Source: Littorina saxatilis
Taxonomy: Eukaryota; Mollusca; Gastropoda; Littorinimorpha; Littorinidae
NCBI RefSeq assembly: GCF_037325665.1
Contig: NC_090261.1
Span: 63,420,262-63,484,261, forward strand
Direction of reading: 5' to 3'
Length of the DNA stretch: 64,000 bases
The notes below the pieces were generated by a model. It ran no database searches, was not told the DNA's origin, and worked only from the letters and a program-made list of their open reading frames with translations. This document shows positions 24,801-33,759 of the stretch, one piece after another; the stretch's first letter is position 1, and each line of letters opens with the position of its first letter. Both the position numbers and the translations under genes were made by a program.

Positions 24801-27800
24801 ACACACTACACAGCATCTGTTACACACAGCTCACATGTTTCACACTACACAGCATATATCACACACAGCTCACATGTCACACTACACAGCATCTATCGCA
24901 CACAGCTCACATGTCACACACTACACAGCATCTGTTACACACTACACAGCATCTATCACACACAGCTCACATGTCACACACTACACAGCATCTATCACAC
25001 ACAGCTCACACGTTACACACTACACAGCATCTATCACACACAGCTCACATGTCACACTACACAGCATCTATCACACACAGCTCACATGTCACACACTACA
25101 CAGCATCTGTTACACACAGCTCACATGTTACACACTACACAGCATCTATCACACACAGCTCACATGTCACACACTACACAGCATCTGTTACACACAGCTC
25201 ACATGTTACACACTACACAGCATCTGTTACACACAGCTCACATGTTACACACTACACAGCATCTATCACACACAGCTCACATGTCACACACTACACAGCA
25301 TCTATCACACACAGCTCACATGTCACACACTACACAGCATCTATCACACACAGCTCACATGTCACACACTACACAGCATCTATCACACACAGCTCACATG
25401 TCACACACTACACAGCATCTATCACACACAGCTCACATGTCACACACTACACAGCATCTATCAAACACAGCTCACATGTTACACACTACACAGCATGTCA
25501 CATACTACACAGCATGTATCTCACATAGCTCCCATGTCACACTCTTAACTCACACTACACAGCATATAACACATAGCTCACATGTCACAGCATTTGTCAA
25601 ACTGATAACTCAGACTACACAGCATATATCACATAGCTCCCATGTCACACTACATCATCACACTTCCAGCAGTCAACTTGTGTGCTGCAGACAATACACG
25701 CACTCTTAGTCACATTTGTAACGGTGACACGAGGAACACTCACCGTCTTGAGCTGATTCATGGTGAGCGTGAAGAGTTGCAGGAACTGTTCATCGTAAAT
25801 CTGTGAGGCCTGAACGCCCGCTGTAACAACAAAAAATGTGCCATTGACATCAACATCACAATATCATTGAGAGCAAGCTATCAAGTATCAGTTCACACCA
25901 ATACATTTTGTGCACTGCTGCACATCTTTAATCTCGGCCAATTCTATGATAGCTTCCAGAAACTATTCACGTGTCAAAGACCACCATGAAAGTGATTAAC
26001 CAACGTGAGACACACAGACAAGGAAAGGGACATACCAACGTGAGACACACAGACAGGGAAAGGGACATACCAACGTGAGACACACAGACAGGGAAAGGGA
26101 CATACCAATTTCTGTCAAGCACTTCATGGTGACGTTGCGAAACATGGGCACGTTCAGGAACTGCACAGAAAGAAACACCAGCAGTCAGACACATAACCTT
26201 TATACTGCCAACCACATAGCCTGCATCAAATCCAATGGCAGATAGGTTCTCAGTATAAACAGAAAAACTTGCACCCTACCCAACCAAATGTCAGCTCCTA
26301 GAAAATAAGAACCTTTGCAGCAATGTGAAACATAAGGGCCACTGAAGGCTTCAGGAAGAGAAAGGCTGCATACCTTGTAGATGAGGGTGGTGATGAGCAA
26401 AGTTAACTATGAGGGCCACTGAGGCTTCAGGAAGAGAAAGGCTGCATACCTTGTAGATGAGGGTGGTGATGACCAAAGTTAACTATGAGGGCCACTGAGG
26501 CTTCAGGAAGAGAAAGGCTGCATACCTTGTAGATGAGGGTGGTGATGAGCAAAGTTAACTATGAGGGCCACTGAAGGCTTCAGGAAGAGAAAGGCTGCAT
26601 ACCTTGTAGATGAGGGTGGTGATGAGCAAAGTTAACTATGAGGGCCACTGAGGCTTCAGGAAGAGAAAGGCTGCATACCTTGTAGATGAGGGTGGTGATG
26701 AGCAAAGTTAACTATGAGGGCCACTGAGGCTTCAGGAAGAGAAAGGCTGCATACCTTGTAGATGAGGGTGGTGATGACCAAAGTTAACTATGAGGGCCAC
26801 TGAGGCTTCAGGAAGAGAAAGGCTGCATACCTTGTAGATGAGGGTGGTGATGAGCAAAGTTAACTATGAGGGCCACTGAGGCTTCAGGAAGAGAAAGGCT
26901 GCGTACCTTGTAGATGAGGGTGGTGATGAGCTTGGTCTCGAAGATGTAGCCCAGGGGGATCCAGTTGAGGAAGCGAAGTAACGTCTCCAGCGTGGCCCCC
27001 ACCAGTGGTGCGTTCTGGGAGTTGTCCTGCAACAAACAAGACATCAGTCAAACAGCAACACCAGGCAAGTGTTCCGTCAAGCAGACAAAGACAACCAGCC
27101 GTGTGTATGCAGGCAAAATCTTTGCTAGGCTCATGCAAATTCAACTTTCTGGTTGCTGAAATGAAAAGCAAAAGTAACTGGACTAAAATCGGCAACTCTT
27201 CTGAAAAATCTGGTCATGTCAATTACTGAACTATCGCCTCACCCAATTCGCTTTACAGTAAATACTTGAGATAATCTTTAAAGCAGAACTGTGCAATTTT
27301 AAACATGAACTGCTTTACTGTGTCTTCACACTCTTGGTTTTGCGTGTTTATGAGATCGAGAGCGAGCGACGTACCATGACAAACTGACAGAGCTGGAAGA
27401 TCTGTGAGAACTCGCTGCACATAGTGTCCTTGAGATGCTTGGCCTTGGCCTGCGTCATCTGGCCGCTGGAGAAGTCAAAGACCTCCTCACTGCAACAAGG
27501 TCAACATGCACAGTGTCAAGCCCGCTGTCAACACCTTCATACCATCAACATTCTCACTCCCTGCAAGAGTAACCATGATGGCTAGTCACAATGACACACC
27601 ACAGCAACACATACACAGCTCCTGACAGCCCAAATATGCCATGACAAGGGAAGAAACTGGAGTCATACGCATGTCTAACAATCTCGTGAAGGTGGAAGCA
27701 TTTGACCTAACCCCACTGACATTTTTTTAAAACAAATCTCAGACAAATCGTTTTTAACGAAAACAATTTTGCAAGCTGAAATTACAGTATGACTGGACCA

Positions 27801-29825
27801 TGTAACTGACTGAAATTCTGTTAAATCAGATGAGAAACTTATAGTTGAATCCTGTTGAACTGAGACAATCAATTATCCGTCCTTACCTGAGGAGCTTGAG
27901 GATAATCATGTTGTTTTGGCACAGGGACTCGTTGGTCTTGCTGGCACCAACAATGTCGCTGATAAACGTCGGCCAATTTCTTGGCCACTCATACTTCAAG
28001 ATCTGAGAGAAAGAACGAAAATCATGCTGAAAACACACACAGGCAAAACTGTTCTACATTATCCAATCACCCTTTGCCTTCACAAATGAACATTGCATTA
28101 TCGAGCACAAGAAGACTTGTTTGGCAAGAAATATATAGTGTGACGCATTCCACTGAACTAACAAAAGTACCCAAGATTTTCTTTTAACTTGCCCTGAAAA
28201 CTACACACTCCGTGTCCTAAGCATGCATTTCAAAGTTGGTGAAAGCAACAGAGTGCAAAAGAAAGAGGAAAATGCCACTGACCTGTACAAGGATCATGTT
28301 GAGCTTGCCCACGTACACTTTCTCTTTCTCTAACAATGCTGCGTCTGATGAGGTCTTGATGATAAGCCCCACGATGTATTTCTTGATGCCTGCAACCACA
28401 CGCCATTCTCTCCATGTTACTACACACTCTTGCTAACAATTCAATCAAGGTTTAGGTAACCAGTTACAGCTGACTTAAGTAGATATGTGGTTTCCCCAAC
28501 ATTTAAACATGAACCACAGAACGATATCTCAACTTTTTCATGAAGACGTGTTGCTACTGGCTCAGAATCCCAGGTGGATGTGCAAAGTCAACATAAAGGA
28601 AATTCCCTTCATTTCATAAGCAACACCAAAAAAAATATACAGCACCAAAACATATTTATTTATTTATTTATTTATATGGGAGATTTATATAGCGCTTGAC
28701 GTTCTCTAAGCGCTTTACATATTAATTTCTGCCGTGAGAGGTGGAATTTTTTACACAATATATCACGCATTCACATCGGCCAGTAAATCTCATATGTTTG
28801 GAAGCCAAATGCCCCGGCCACAAGTCTAGCCATGTATTCAGAGAAGTGCACCGACCTTCGCACTGTGTCCTGGGCAGCACCTTCCAGCGAGTCTTGATGA
28901 CGTTCTCCAGGATCTGGAGGGCGTAGTACTTGGTCTGTTGGTTGGACGAGAACTCCAGGATGGTGTCCACGCGTGTCCAGGCATCGGGATGCTCCTTGAG
29001 GCGCGTCAACACCTCCTGTGCCACCCGTTGCTGAAAACACAACACTCGCGTTATACATCCTCTTGGACCATCTTGCACCGCTTCATTTTATTCAATTTTA
29101 AGCGGACAGAAGAGTGGCTTCTCTCGCAGAAAAATGTGTCCAAAGCTGCAAGAAGGGGCAGCGGCACTACCAACACAATGCAATGCTCATATGACTCATT
29201 TTCTCCGTGGGAAACTGAATCAGAAACAAATTATCTGTTGCTCCAGCTCAGCAGACATTGAAGAAAATGACAATTTATTACTTTTAGACCCAAACTTGAC
29301 TCTACTGTGACCTGCAGAACGGACCAGGATCAATCAGACTTGAGTTTTGTCAAGAAGTCATCAAACAAATAAAAGTGTTGCGAGTTTCAAAGATGTAAGC
29401 TTAAAATATGTTGAATAAAATGATAATTTTCCCTTTTTGGGGGGAAACAGTTTCAAAGGTCTAGCATCAAATTATCTGAGAAAACCTCAACGTTAATGTG
29501 TTTGTTCACAGGCAGGCAGCTGGTTGATCAACTATTACCACTTGCCGGCCACCCATCCACACAAACACTGCTCATTAGTACGGCTCACTGATCAATCTTG
29601 TGAGCCAATACAATTGGTAGGTTGAGCACACCTGCACACGAAAAAAAGAAAGAAAAAGAAAGCTTCTGTTACAAATCAATGTTCCTGCACGAGAAGTAAA
29701 GAGTGATCTCTGACCTGCTCTCCTTCCGCAGAGTACATGGAGGAGACGACATTGTCCAAGAGCTGAATGTCGAGCTTCTGGCTGAAGTCCAGGAGCTTGC
29801 CCGCTTGTTCGGCTAACACCGCCAT
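6875..29825 (-). CDS. XPO1: Exportin-1 (CRM1), nuclear export receptor, 22 coding exons
   Basis: XPO1 binds leucine-rich export signals together with RanGTP and carries cargo out through the nuclear pore. Coding exons (minus strand, 5' to 3'): 29715-29825, 28856-29030, 28283-28389, 27887-28002, 27375-27489, 26907-27026, 26106-26160, 25744-25820, 24424-24582, 23109-23309, 22704-22842, 21501-21604, 20528-20762, 19243-19406, 14901-15140, 14204-14512, 12054-12125, 11668-11743, 11064-11291, 9614-9776, 7402-7498, 6875-7021. Every intron is GT-AG and all phases agree, giving 1069 residues (human 1071). It starts [16 protein letters not shown] and ends HEIPEEMQD, against human HEIPEEMCD. The NES-groove cysteine bound by leptomycin B (human Cys528) is present at about residue 525 in [14 protein letters not shown]. 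The H9 loop ([18 protein letters not shown]) is intact. The exons are from memory-based comparison with the human protein; no break was found, so the gene looks functional. Confidence 0.97.
7450..7700 (-). repeat. 82-bp tandem repeat x3 spanning XPO1 exon 21 acceptor
   Basis: The start of the unit GTCTTGGTCAAAGCTG occurs at 7450, 7532 and 7614. Each copy contains the 3' splice site TGTGTTCAG/GCCTCAG (GTTGAG in the last) plus the first 49 coding bases of exon 21. The copy at 7450 is the real exon. Use of an upstream copy as acceptor would read into GAC TAT CAA TGT TGA, a stop. Confidence 0.9.
7811..8605 (+). mobile_element. AAGGTCA-rich dispersed element, copy A
   Basis: It begins ACAAGAAGGGCAAAGCCC and CGACTCACATGC, and ends GCATGTGAGTCAAAAAG, so the termini hold an inverted GACTCACATGC. 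Inside are many TGACCTTGACCTT/AAGGTCAAGGTCA motifs and, near the end, a CGGACGGACGG tract. Near-identical copies lie at 15245-17952 (interrupted) and 19655-20405. It lies in XPO1 intron 20, with no coding capacity. Confidence 0.85.
8690..9585 (+). mobile_element. TIR element, TACCGTATTTGAC family, with SINE-tail insertion
   Basis: The left end TACCGTATTTGACAGACTAC mirrors the right end GTAATCCGTCAAATACGGTA. The interior includes CTACAAGCCGCGAC and GCGGCTTATAAAA and a long T run near 9115-9152. A 3'-truncated second copy sits at 16486-17083. Near the right end a short SINE tail (GGAACGCCGAAGAAGAAG) is bracketed by 10-bp repeats GTAATCCGTC. Superfamily unassigned. Confidence 0.8.
9770..10865 (-). 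repeat. ~32-bp minisatellite, more than 30 copies, spanning XPO1 exon 20 acceptor
   Basis: On the gene strand each unit reads TTATTCCCCCAG then GTCTAACGATGCAC and ATTGTG. The innermost copy is the genuine splice acceptor of exon 20 (AG/GTCTAACAATGCAA at 9776). So the array was seeded by the last intron bases plus about the first 14 exon bases. Unit lengths of 31-33 differ mainly in the C run. The array fills intron 19 next to the exon. Confidence 0.93.
11281..11415 (-). repeat. Duplicated start of XPO1 exon 19 with its acceptor
   Basis: The exon 19 start with acceptor (minus strand TGGTGCAG/CGTTGCTCAACATC) is repeated almost exactly at 11384-11415, about 105 bp upstream in the intron, including about 25 coding bases. 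Intervening ACTACACAACAC and CTTACAAC units are also repeated to about 11490. Confidence 0.85.
11840..11885. repeat. Perfect 16-bp inverted repeat (hairpin)
   Basis: TCTGATTGGTTGAAAT at 11840-11855 is exactly inverted at 11870-11885, with a 14-nt loop. The arms contain CCAAT/ATTGG. It lies in XPO1 intron 17 and is probably the core of a small MITE; outer ends are not resolved. Confidence 0.7.
12225..13495. repeat. 37-bp minisatellite with an internal inverted block, XPO1 intron 16
   Basis: The unit contains ACACGGTCTCAGTTCATA and CACTGCTCACAGTG. From about 12255 to 12500 the units run in the opposite orientation to the remaining roughly 26 units (12500-13490), giving a very large potential hairpin. 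Substitutions such as AGTTCATA/AATTCATA and GTCTCAG/GTCTAAG subdivide the array. Confidence 0.92.
13690..14190. repeat. ~50-bp minisatellite next to XPO1 exon 16 donor
   Basis: About ten units contain AACAAAGCAACAGGTATAG and CCCCCCAACAGACAAGCTC. The array stops about 15 bases from the exon 16 donor (14204) and does not include it. A 27-30 nt C run at 13630-13656 lies beside it. Confidence 0.9.
15141..15185 (-). repeat. Short duplication of XPO1 exon 15 acceptor
   Basis: The real boundary is TTTGCAG/GTGCACACATTCTA. About 37 bp upstream in the intron the minus strand repeats TTTTCAG/GTGCGCACATTCTA, so acceptor and 14 exon bases were duplicated together. Confidence 0.75.
15410..15790 (+). mobile_element. 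tRNA-derived SINE (second family), full length with target duplication
   Basis: The tRNA-like head has A box GTGGCGTGGTGGTAAG and B box GAGTTCGAATCCCGG. A body follows, containing TACACGCAAGCACAAGACC, then a 3' tail GCTGAAGAAGAAGAAG. Flanking 11-bp repeats GGTGTATTTTG lie at 15399-15409 and 15791-15801. It inserted into the CAGACCTGGGAAC element. Confidence 0.93.
15932..16482 (+). mobile_element. Second AAGGTCA-type element (GAGTCACTTT ends)
   Basis: It starts ACAAGAAGAGCAAACGCTC and GAGTCACTTTCG, and ends CATAGAGTCACTTTTTC plus AAGTGACTC. The layout parallels the ACAAGAAGGGC family: GACCTTGAAAAAGGTCAAAG blocks, then a GGCCGGCCGGCC tract before the end. Related but distinct family, nested inside 15350-17245. 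Confidence 0.7.
16486..17083 (+). mobile_element. TACCGTATTTGA element, 3'-truncated copy
   Basis: It follows the 8690-9585 copy closely (TTGCGGCTTATAAAAAGATG, GTCAACAAGTCGTCGTGAC, TTATTCTCGGAGCCG) and stops at GGCTAATATAGTGACG, where sequence of the host TIR element resumes. Confidence 0.75.
18120..19200. other. Unassigned ~1-kb block in XPO1 intron 14 with a 165-aa open frame
   Basis: There is no similarity to the other repeats in the window. A minus-strand open frame (18535-19032) encodes a basic, Arg/Ser-rich 165-residue peptide starting [13 protein letters not shown], with no motif I recognise. GCCAATAT/ATATTGGC forms a short hairpin near 18245. TATAGCTATTCTGA on the left and TCAGAACAGCTATATA on the right loosely resemble inverted ends, so an unknown DNA element is possible. 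Confidence 0.35.
19400..19520 (-). repeat. Duplicated XPO1 exon 14 acceptor region
   Basis: The intron sequence ending at the exon 14 acceptor (plus strand CTCTGCACACACAATAAAG, CTTGCTTACACCA) is repeated about 80 bp upstream, including GTGCAG/AGA. Only 3-4 exon bases are included. Confidence 0.65.
19655..20405 (+). mobile_element. AAGGTCA-rich dispersed element, copy C
   Basis: Same termini and internal order as copy A. It lacks the CCTAGCAATGACATC segment near the left end and has a longer CGGACGGACGG tract. It lies in XPO1 intron 13. Confidence 0.87.
20763..20927 (-). repeat. 27-29-bp tandem repeat abutting XPO1 exon 13 acceptor
   Basis: Units on the gene strand read TGTGTGTTACAG then TGCTGTGTAACGGTG. 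The exon 13 acceptor is GTGTGTTACAG/CTGTGCTGG, so each unit carries a copy of the splice acceptor with a similar exon start. About six copies. Confidence 0.8.
21010..21385. repeat. Two adjacent minisatellites in XPO1 intron 12 (39 bp x4, 30 bp x6)
   Basis: At 21020-21165 the unit contains GACACCAATAGAAAATG and TTTGAACGAGATGTG. At 21205-21385 the unit contains CATATTGACACGTGGTTCC and TGTACACATG. Neither includes a splice site. Confidence 0.88.
21601..22375 (-). repeat. ~20-bp minisatellite spanning XPO1 exon 12 acceptor, about 40 copies
   Basis: The plus-strand unit is about CACTGCATGTCACAACAACA. The gene strand of a unit, TTGTGATGTGCAG/TGTG, matches the exon 12 boundary TATGATGTGCAG/TGTACC. 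The array fills intron 11 next to the exon for about 770 bp. Confidence 0.9.
23469..23686. mobile_element. piggyBac-type MITE with TTAA target sites
   Basis: It is flanked by TTAA at 23465-23468 and 23687-23690. The termini are CCCTTAGGCTGGTTG and CACCAGTGTAAGGG (imperfect inverted). The interior contains two palindromic GCGACATATGTCGC-type motifs. CCC..GGG ends in TTAA are the piggyBac hallmark. No transposase. Confidence 0.75.
23865..24390. repeat. ~38-bp minisatellite next to XPO1 exon 9 donor
   Basis: About 14 units contain GACAGGATAAGGCCC and TTCACTTCACGGACAGAG. On the gene strand GTGAAGGGCCTTATCCTG resembles the real donor GTGAGGACCTGATCCTA at 24423, so the array may descend from the donor, but the match is diverged. 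Confidence 0.85.
24583..25640 (-). repeat. ~38-bp minisatellite spanning XPO1 exon 9 acceptor
   Basis: About 25 units contain CAGCTCACATGTTACACAC and TACACAGCATCTGTTACA. On the gene strand each unit holds TGTGTAACAG/ATGCTGTGTAG. The real exon 9 boundary is TGTGTAACAG/ATGCTGTCC. A transcript using an array acceptor would read ATG CTG TGT AGT GTG TAA, a stop. Confidence 0.92.
26008..26106 (-). repeat. 35-bp repeat x3 spanning XPO1 exon 7 donor
   Basis: The gene strand of the exon 7 end is GAAATTG/GTATGTCCC. The unit (GTATGTCCCTTTCCCTG, TCTGTGTGTCTCACGTTG) recurs three times, each ending GTTG and followed by another GTATGT. Donor sequence and three exon-like bases are thus repeated into the intron. 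Confidence 0.82.
26322..26907 (-). repeat. 76-bp repeat x7 carrying XPO1 exon 6 end and its donor
   Basis: The plus-strand string ATACCTTGTAGATGAGGG lies at about 26370, 26446, 26522, 26599, 26675, 26751 and 26827, plus the real exon end at 26903 (GTACCTTG). Each intronic unit keeps the coding bases for LITTLIYK or close, plus donor AAG/GTATGC (the real donor is AAG/GTACGC). It lies in intron 6. Reading past the true donor reaches a stop within the array. Confidence 0.95.
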
Positions 29826-29881
29826 CTTTACATCGGACACTCGTTACACGCTTCAACTTGCTGGACAAACCTTCCTGTGAT
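29826..29881 (-). other. XPO1: XPO1 5' UTR part of the first coding exon
   Basis: Upstream of the XPO1 ATG the minus strand reads CTATTTTTCAG followed by ATCACAGGAAGG, a good 3' splice site with its AG ending at 29882. This implies that a non-coding first exon lies further upstream (see the 31.26 kb donor). The start codon context is TGTAAAGATGG. Confidence 0.55.
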
Positions 29882-30179
29882 CTGAAAAATAGCATGAAAT
29901 CAACTTAAATCACAACACTTACAATTATTCTTTCACTAGTAGGAAACGTTCAGATACAGAGGCTTAATGACAAAAATACATTAATTCTAACTAACACAAT
30001 TAGGCAGAAATAGCATTGGCTCATGGAATGAAGACTAGGTAATGGGGACCAAAGACTTAAAAACCAATGAAAAATATGTTTACATTTAATCAATAAATGA
30101 AATGCACAGGCAAAATGTTTCAATCAAGCAGTTCCATTCATGCTCTTATTTTTTTAACTGACTGATGATCATGATGAGT

Positions 30180-30543
30180 CAGACCTGGGAACCCCTGTTT
30201 TGCACTTGGGAGTATTCTCAGCAAAAAATGAGTGGACGCCACACAACATTTGAACATCGATGATTCAAACATGCATCGAACAGTTAAATAAGTTTACGAT
30301 ACATTTAAAATACAGACATAGTGATAGTCAGAAGGAATTTTAATATTAATTTTTAATCAAGACTACACTTCACATACATAAGACACAAGAGGTGCAAAAC
30401 AGGTGTGTCAAAATACTGGATCGGCTTTAGGATGCGCTTGTAAAGAAAAGAAGTCTAGGATTATTTTTTTAACCGAGCGTACCGATCATATTATACAATT
30501 GAGCGTACACAATACGGCAAAATAATATGTGTTCCCAGATCTG
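30180..30543. mobile_element. TIR MITE, CAGACCTGGGAAC family, uninterrupted copy
   Basis: The ends are CAGACCTGGGAACCCC and GTTCCCAGATCTG, with 6-bp target duplications ATGAGT at 30174-30179 and 30544-30549. 364 bp, non-coding. It lies upstream of the first XPO1 coding exon, probably in its first intron. Confidence 0.9.
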
Positions 30544-30999
30544 ATGAGTTCTTTAATTTCTCTTTACATTGCACAAATAAAGTTTGCACTTAGGGCTGAT
30601 TAGAACATAAATGCATGTTGTTGCTTTTATTTATTGCAAATAATGTCAATGTCCTTGAACCTGTAACTGTTAAAAGTATCTTTTAAAAGACAAACAAGAC
30701 TAAAACAAATGCAGGTATCTTAAACTGGATAATATGATACTGATAGACACAATGTCTGAGTGATCTCACAAGCTTGTGTGTCCTGGATGAGCATAAAAAA
30801 GCAAATTCTTCTATAACAATGCACGTGTGACAGTGACAACCAGCCAGGGCTTAGCCTAACTCAAATTTGATTTCTAATTCTAATCATGCAGCATGACCAC
30901 AAACTTTTTATTTATCTTTTAAATCAAACACTAGACTTAGTATTTCCAAGTGAACAAATCCTGGCATTTACACATTTTGTTGTGTTAGACTTATAATTT

Positions 31000-31335
31000 T
31001 TGAATGCAGGAAGAACGCAGCAACCAAGCAATACTCCTCAGACAGCAAGGCGCGCGCTCTACTTGAAGAAGCAGATCGCACTGGATATTACCATGCGGTA
31101 CGCTCTTGAACCGTGGACTTCCGTTGTTTATATTCGAGTCAACATGGCGGCGCCCTGTTGGACGTGCCATAAAGGTAAACAAAAGGTTTTCTGAACACTG
31201 ACGCGTTAATATACAGAAGCTATGAGGTCCATAAGACAGAAAAGTTCATATTCTTACCGCTTCGTACTGTGTCTGACACTGCTGCAGTAATTGTGAAGAA
31301 AACACCCAAAGTTACAAACCGGTTGAAACTGGTAA
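31000..31335. promoter_or_regulatory. Candidate shared promoter / first exons of XPO1 (-) and ZNF410 (+)
   Basis: Neither gene shows coding sequence here, but signals cluster. On the plus strand there is GACTTCCGTTG (ETS-like) and CAACATGGCGGC at 31140-31151 (an exact YY1-type element), with donor-like AAAG/GTAAAC after 31174 and ACTG/GTAAGC after 31331. On the minus strand there is a strong donor AAGCG/GTAAGAAT whose exon side ends at 31258. Both genes need an upstream non-coding exon because their first coding exons open with 3' splice sites. I infer a compact divergent promoter; transcription starts are unknown. Confidence 0.4.
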
Positions 31336-32854
31336 GCGTTCGCCATGTCCGCGTTTTATCGGCAATGTTCGGAAAATTAACAGTTTATGAAATAGGACTT
31401 TATATTTGTCGTATTTATTAAGAGTAATTTTTATACAACATTACAAGAGGTTTGATTGTTGGCTTTAGCAACAGTTTACCTTGTTTGTGTTTATATTACC
31501 AAAATTAAATTCCGCAAACAGTCGGCTTTTTCCACACTTTGATGAAACAGTTTTTCATTGGTCTGTTTTGTGAACATTCTTAAACACGTTTATTCAACTA
31601 AGAAATGTTGTATTAAACGTAAAATGATTCATGTAGCAGTGTTTTCAATTCAGTGTCATGTGTTGTAACAAAGCAAACTCTTTAACTAGGTTTTGGAAGT
31701 GGCTGATATTGTGTTCTCTGATTTGGAACCATCGGAAAATTTTCTGTGGTCAACCAATGAAAAAGCTCGTCTCAACAGGCCTTCTTGAGTGTGCAGTGGA
31801 AGCCCGTTGCTAATAATAGACTGATCGGGTTCACCTTTCAGGGTTCCAAACATCAACAGAACGCACTGGGTACAGTCAATGTTACTACACATGTTCCTTG
31901 TTCATGTAAGCTCTCCTGGTGATTGGATTTTTAAAAACCTTTTTACAGCAGGTCCTGGGATAATGTCCTGCGTTTTATATTAGTAAAACAGGTGCAAAAG
32001 CAAGTGCGCGAGGGTTTTGTATTTTCATTAGAGAGATCGAAGTGCTCTCGCTAACAGATTCAGACATGCACTGCAGTATTCGTCTTCTATGTCACCCATT
32101 CAAGCAAAGAGGGGCATTTTCTGTGCTCTAAAGCGCAGACTGGCCAATACCCGTTACATCTGGATTGTAGTGACACGAAGTTGTTTCAGTCTGCTTTGTG
32201 TGTGTGAGGGGAGGGATTGAATCGTTGCATTAATTTGCACATAACTTGTCAATCATGTTTTGAGATGGGGGGGGGGGGGGGGGGGGGGGGGGAGGGGGGG
32301 GGGGAGAGAGATGATAATGTAGACTGCTTTTGTAGGTCCTTTTGGATGGCACTGTCACACATGGTATGAGAATGGTAGTTTTCTTCTGTATTCGTGGGCT
32401 CCAATAAAGTCCGCATACACCCATGTTACTGTCGTTTTACCCCAGCCATTTAGGCGGTCATACTCAATTTTGTGGGAATGCATGTAGGGTACTTTCGTGC
32501 CTCTGTTGCTCGAAAAACTATGAGATAGGTGGCAAGATCTTTTCTGTGCGTATTCGACCTTTTGCTTGCGTGTACATTAATGCTCAGGCAAATTGTTTAA
32601 CTGTAGGGTTTACATCATAGGCAATGTACAACCCCAGTCTATAAGAAAAGGAGTAGCTTTTAAAAAATATATATCGCTGTCGTCATCTGAAAACATTACA
32701 CAACATGCCCACACACATTCCAGCGCACAAAATAACTTACCAACATGATGGCTGCTGCTTTTCATTGTAAAAGTCCAGGATGTATCACGATAATGCAAAT
32801 GCAGCTGAATATCACTTTTCCAGATTGCTTCCGTTCAGTGGAGTGAATTTATGT

Positions 32855-33730
32855 GCCAGTGTCATTTATTGTATCACCATCCTTTCCGTCAGTGTGGTTC
32901 ATTGTATCACCATCCTTTCCGTCAGTGTGGTTCATTGTATCACCATCCTTTCCGTCAGTGGTTCATTGTATCACCATCCTTTCCGTCAGTGTGGTTCATT
33001 GTATCACCATCCTTTCCGTCAGTGTAGTTCATTGTATCACCATCCTTTCCGTCAGTGTGGTTCATTGTATCACCATCCTTTCCGTCAGTGTGGTTCATTG
33101 TATCACCATCCTTTCCAGGGCCGGATCTGGGGGGGGGGGGGTTCCTGGGTTCCGGACCCCCCCCCCCCCCCCCCTGGCCATCCAATGTACCTCTCAGAGA
33201 AAAAAAAAAGTGGACTTTTTAAGCTCTTCCCCCAACTCCCTCAGTTTATTTGGTCTTCTAAAACTATTTCAAATTATGAACAACATCAAGTCGACAACGG
33301 CCTGCCCTCCCCGTTATAAGTCCATCATCATAGTAATATTCAAAGTAAAGAGTCCTGTCAGACTTATTTACTAGGCATATATGTCTTTGGGATTATTCCA
33401 CTGAACCACTATGGTAAATGAATATATGAAGTATTTTGTTACTGTTGAAAATGTGTAATTTTGATTCCCAATTGCAAGGAAAGACCAAAAAATGACCTCA
33501 CAAATGCAAAATTTTCTCGGCTTATGGGAGGCTTTGCCCCCCAGACCCCCCAGCGGGGCGTTGCCCCTGCACCCCACCGGGGCCTGGGCGGCCCCTGGAC
33601 CCCTGCCTTCAGTTGGAAACCCCCCCCCCTCAAACGAACTTGGTCCGGCCCTGCTTTCCGTCAGTGTGGTTCATTGTATCACCATCCTTTCCGTCAGTGT
33701 GGTTCATTGTATCACCATCCTTTCTGTCTG
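32855..33730. repeat. 33-bp minisatellite interrupted by a TIR insertion
   Basis: The unit contains TGTGGTTCATTGTATCACC and ATCCTTTCCGTCAG. About eight units lie at 32855-33115 and two more at 33654-33725, separated by the element at 33116-33653. It is probably in ZNF410 intron sequence upstream of the first coding exon. Confidence 0.9.
33116..33653. mobile_element. TIR element (CAGGGCCGGA ends) inserted in the 33-bp array
   Basis: The ends CAGGGCCGGATC and GGTCCGGCCCTG are inverted. CTTTC is duplicated on both sides (33111-33115 and 33654-33658), a 5-bp target duplication. G and C runs (33130s, 33160s) lie inside the left end. No coding capacity. hAT-like termini, but the target duplication is short, so the superfamily is open. 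Confidence 0.75.
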
Positions 33731-33759
33731 ATAACAAATTTGCTGATTCCAGGTCTGAC

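Noticed and set aside
24439-25709. 200-370-codon frames rich in His/Thr/Ser
   Set aside because: Products of the ~38-bp array in XPO1 intron 8 on the non-coding strand.
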